DNA from: Arachnia propionica | GTDB taxonomy: Bacteria; Actinomycetota; Actinomycetes; Propionibacteriales; Propionibacteriaceae | Assembly (NCBI RefSeq): GCF_003932785.1 | Contig: NZ_RQYT01000002.1 | Span: 1 to 64,000 of the forward strand | Reading direction: 5' to 3' | DNA: 64,000 bases | Shown: piece by piece, positions 62,392 through 64,000 of the stretch | Numbering within the stretch: the first letter of the stretch is position 1 | Layout of the letters: every line of letters begins with the position of its first letter | Made by a program: the position numbers and the translations under genes | The notes under the pieces: generated by a model | Seen by the model: the letters and a program-made list of their open reading frames with translations, nothing else | The model's database searches: none | What the model was told of the DNA's origin: nothing

Positions 62392-64000
62392 CTACCCTGC
62401 CACGTCGGGAACCGGGCGTGCCCCGAGCCCCTCGATCGTCCCGTCGACGGGTTCCCCGGACCCGTCCCGTCGCGGATTGACCGCGGGAAGCTCCACGGGA
62501 GCACCCCGGCCGTCGGCGGCGGTCACCGAGCCACCGATGCAGGCGGCCCTGAGAAGGCCTTCACCTTTGAGGAAGCGCTGGCAGCGCACGCCGCCCGTGG
62601 CACGGCCCTTGGTGGGGTACTCGGTGAGCGGGGTGACCTTCACCCCGCCCGAGGAGGGCCCGAACAGGTCCTCGGATGCTCCCGCCACCGTGACCACGAC
62701 GTCGCGGTCGGGGTCGACGCCCCCGAAGAAGACGACCTCGGCGCCAGGGCTCAGTTTGATTCCCGCCACGCCGCCCCCGGACCGACCCTGGGGACGCACC
62801 ACGTCCGCCGGGTAGTGGAGGAGCTGGGCATCCGAGGTGACGAACGCAAGGCCGGGGGAACGCAGTTCGACCGCGCCGACGACCTCGTCCCCCTCCTCCA
62901 GCCGGATGACGTCCCAGGAATCCTTGCCGATCACCTCCGGGTTGACCCGCTTCACCACCCCGCGGCGGGTCCCCAGCGCCAGCCCCGGTCCCTCCGGGTC
63001 GAGGGAGGTCAGGCCGACGACACGCTCGCCGGGCTCCAGCGGCCACAACTCGGCCACCTTCGTACCCCCCTTGAGATTGGGTGCGGTGGCGGTGAGTGGA
63101 ACCGTGGGGAGCTCGATGGCTCGGGCCCGCACGAGGCGACCCGTGTTGGTGATCACCCCGAACTCAGCGTGGGCCGAGGCCGGGATGGCGGCGACGATGA
63201 CGTCGTGCTTGGCGCGTGGGCCTGTGGTGGGGATGGGCGCGGAGGAATCGGTGCGGGCCGCCCGCGAGGTGCTGGACAACAGGACCCAGCACGGATCATC
63301 CGGGACCTCCAGCGGGCCGGCGGCCCCGGCGACGCCGTCGCTGGCGAGGAGCACGGTGCGTCGGGCGTCACCGAACCGGGACGCCACCTCATCGAGTTCG
63401 GTGGCCACGAGACGGTTGAGCACGGCCGGGTCCTCGAGGATCTCCCGGAGGCCGGCGATCCGCGTCGCCAGCTCGTCGGCCTCCGCCGAGAGTTCCAGCG
63501 TGGAGTACTTCGTCAGGCGGCGCAGCTGCATGTCGAGGATGTAGTTGGCCTGGACCTCGTCGAGATCGAAGGCCGACATGAGGCGGGCCCTCGCCTCCGC
63601 GGCGTCCTCGCTGGTGCGGACGATCGCGATGACGTCGTCGATGTCGGCGATCGCCACGAGGAGGCCGCGGACGAGGTGGAGTCGATCCTCTGCCTTCCCG
63701 AGCCGGTGCTCGGTGCGTCGAATCGTCACCTGGATGCGGTGGTCGAGGTAGACCTCGAGCATCTCCTTGAGGGGGAGGGTCCTGGGCTGTCCCTCCACCA
63801 GGGCGACGGCGTTGATGGCGAAGGTGTCCTCGAGCTTGGTCGTGCGGTAGAGCTGCTCCAGCAGGGCCTCGGGGTTGATCCCGTTCTTCACCTCGATGAC
63901 GAGCCGCATGCCGTTGGCCAGGTCGGTGAGGTCCTTCACATCGGCGATGCCGGTGAGCTTCTTCGCGTCGACCCCCTTCTTGATCTGCTCGATGATCTTC
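62392..64000 (-). CDS. parC: DNA topoisomerase IV / gyrase-like subunit A (5' end beyond window)
   Basis: The last 536 or so codons are present, and the frame runs on through the right edge. Visible parts are the tower/coiled-coil region (LEQLYRTTKLEDTFAINAVALV, LKEMLEVYLDHRIQVTIRRTEHRLGKAEDRLHLVRGLL) and a C-terminal beta-pinwheel with repeats such as LVRARAIELP, VVKRVNPEVIG and FLKGEGLL. The GyrA-box (QRRGGKG-like) is not apparent, which favours a topoisomerase IV-type tail. The catalytic Tyr domain lies outside the window. The convergent arrangement with parE brackets the carbonic anhydrase gene. Confidence 0.88.
   Translation of the reverse strand, partial: KIIEQIKKGVDAKKLTGIADVKDLTDLANGMRLVIEVKNGINPEALLEQLYRTTKLEDTFAINAVALVEGQPRTLPLKEMLEVYLDHRIQVTIRRTEHRLGKAEDRLHLVRGLLVAIADIDDVIAIVRTSEDAAEARARLMSAFDLDEVQANYILDMQLRRLTKYSTLELSAEADELATRIAGLREILEDPAVLNRLVATELDEVASRFGDARRTVLLASDGVAGAAGPLEVPDDPCWVLLSSTSRAARTDSSAPIPTTGPRAKHDVIVAAIPASAHAEFGVITNTGRLVRARAIELPTVPLTATAPNLKGGTKVAELWPLEPGERVVGLTSLDPEGPGLALGTRRGVVKRVNPEVIGKDSWDVIRLEEGDEVVGAVELRSPGLAFVTSDAQLLHYPADVVRPQGRSGGGVAGIKLSPGAEVVFFGGVDPDRDVVVTVAGASEDLFGPSSGGVKVTPLTEYPTKGRATGGVRCQRFLKGEGLLRAACIGGSVTAADGRGAPVELPAVNPRRDGSGEPVDGTIEGLGARPVPDVAG

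Overview
The window is high-GC actinobacterial chromosome, most likely from a member of the Propionibacteriales (family-level placement is inference). Three kinds of evidence point to Actinobacteria. The first is marker genes: mtrA-mtrB-lpqB, adnA-adnB, a FasR-type regulator in front of fabD-fabH-acpP-fabF, homodimeric aceE and ftsEX next to prfB. The second is several proteins of unknown function found mainly in Actinobacteria (DUF3145, DUF3052, DUF6912, DUF2505, DUF3107, DUF6459/Rv3235-like). The third is codon use rich in GTG starts.

Layout. 1-1.7 kb holds a mobile region: one copy of a roughly 158-bp non-coding terminal-inverted-repeat element, then a large serine recombinase whose upstream edge cuts off a luciferase-like monooxygenase gene. 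2-9.5 kb, mostly minus strand, carries an S9 peptidase, DUF3145 and the fatty-acid synthesis cluster with its regulator. 9.5-12 kb has a sugar-binding lipoprotein beside a collapsed, frameshifted permease remnant. 12-17.7 kb has aceE, DUF3052 and a double-length phosphofructokinase of the eukaryotic type. 18.9-29.1 kb is one ten-gene operon (PfkB kinase, LacI regulator, FGGY kinase, binding protein, two permeases, two zinc dehydrogenases, one short-chain dehydrogenase, class II aldolase) that looks like a self-contained sugar-alcohol or rare-ketose pathway. 29.2-35.8 kb holds tRNA-Val, yqeY-like, prfB, ftsE, ftsX, an M23 peptidase, smpB and tmRNA. 35.9-46.7 kb holds a GH13 enzyme with a divergent TetR regulator, YqgE, mtrA-mtrB-lpqB, comF, hpf and secA. 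47-64 kb holds the second copy of the small repeat (inverted relative to the first), several conserved actinobacterial proteins, trpS, a DEAD-box helicase, a PP2C phosphatase, cspA, adnA-adnB, a type II topoisomerase pair (parE and partial parC) around a beta-carbonic anhydrase.

Most of the window is core housekeeping in conserved order. The accessory parts are the recombinase end, the decayed transporter, the polyol operon, the GH13/TetR pair and the small repeats. No CRISPR array, rRNA or replication origin was seen. Long open frames antisense to real genes are common at this GC content and were not annotated.
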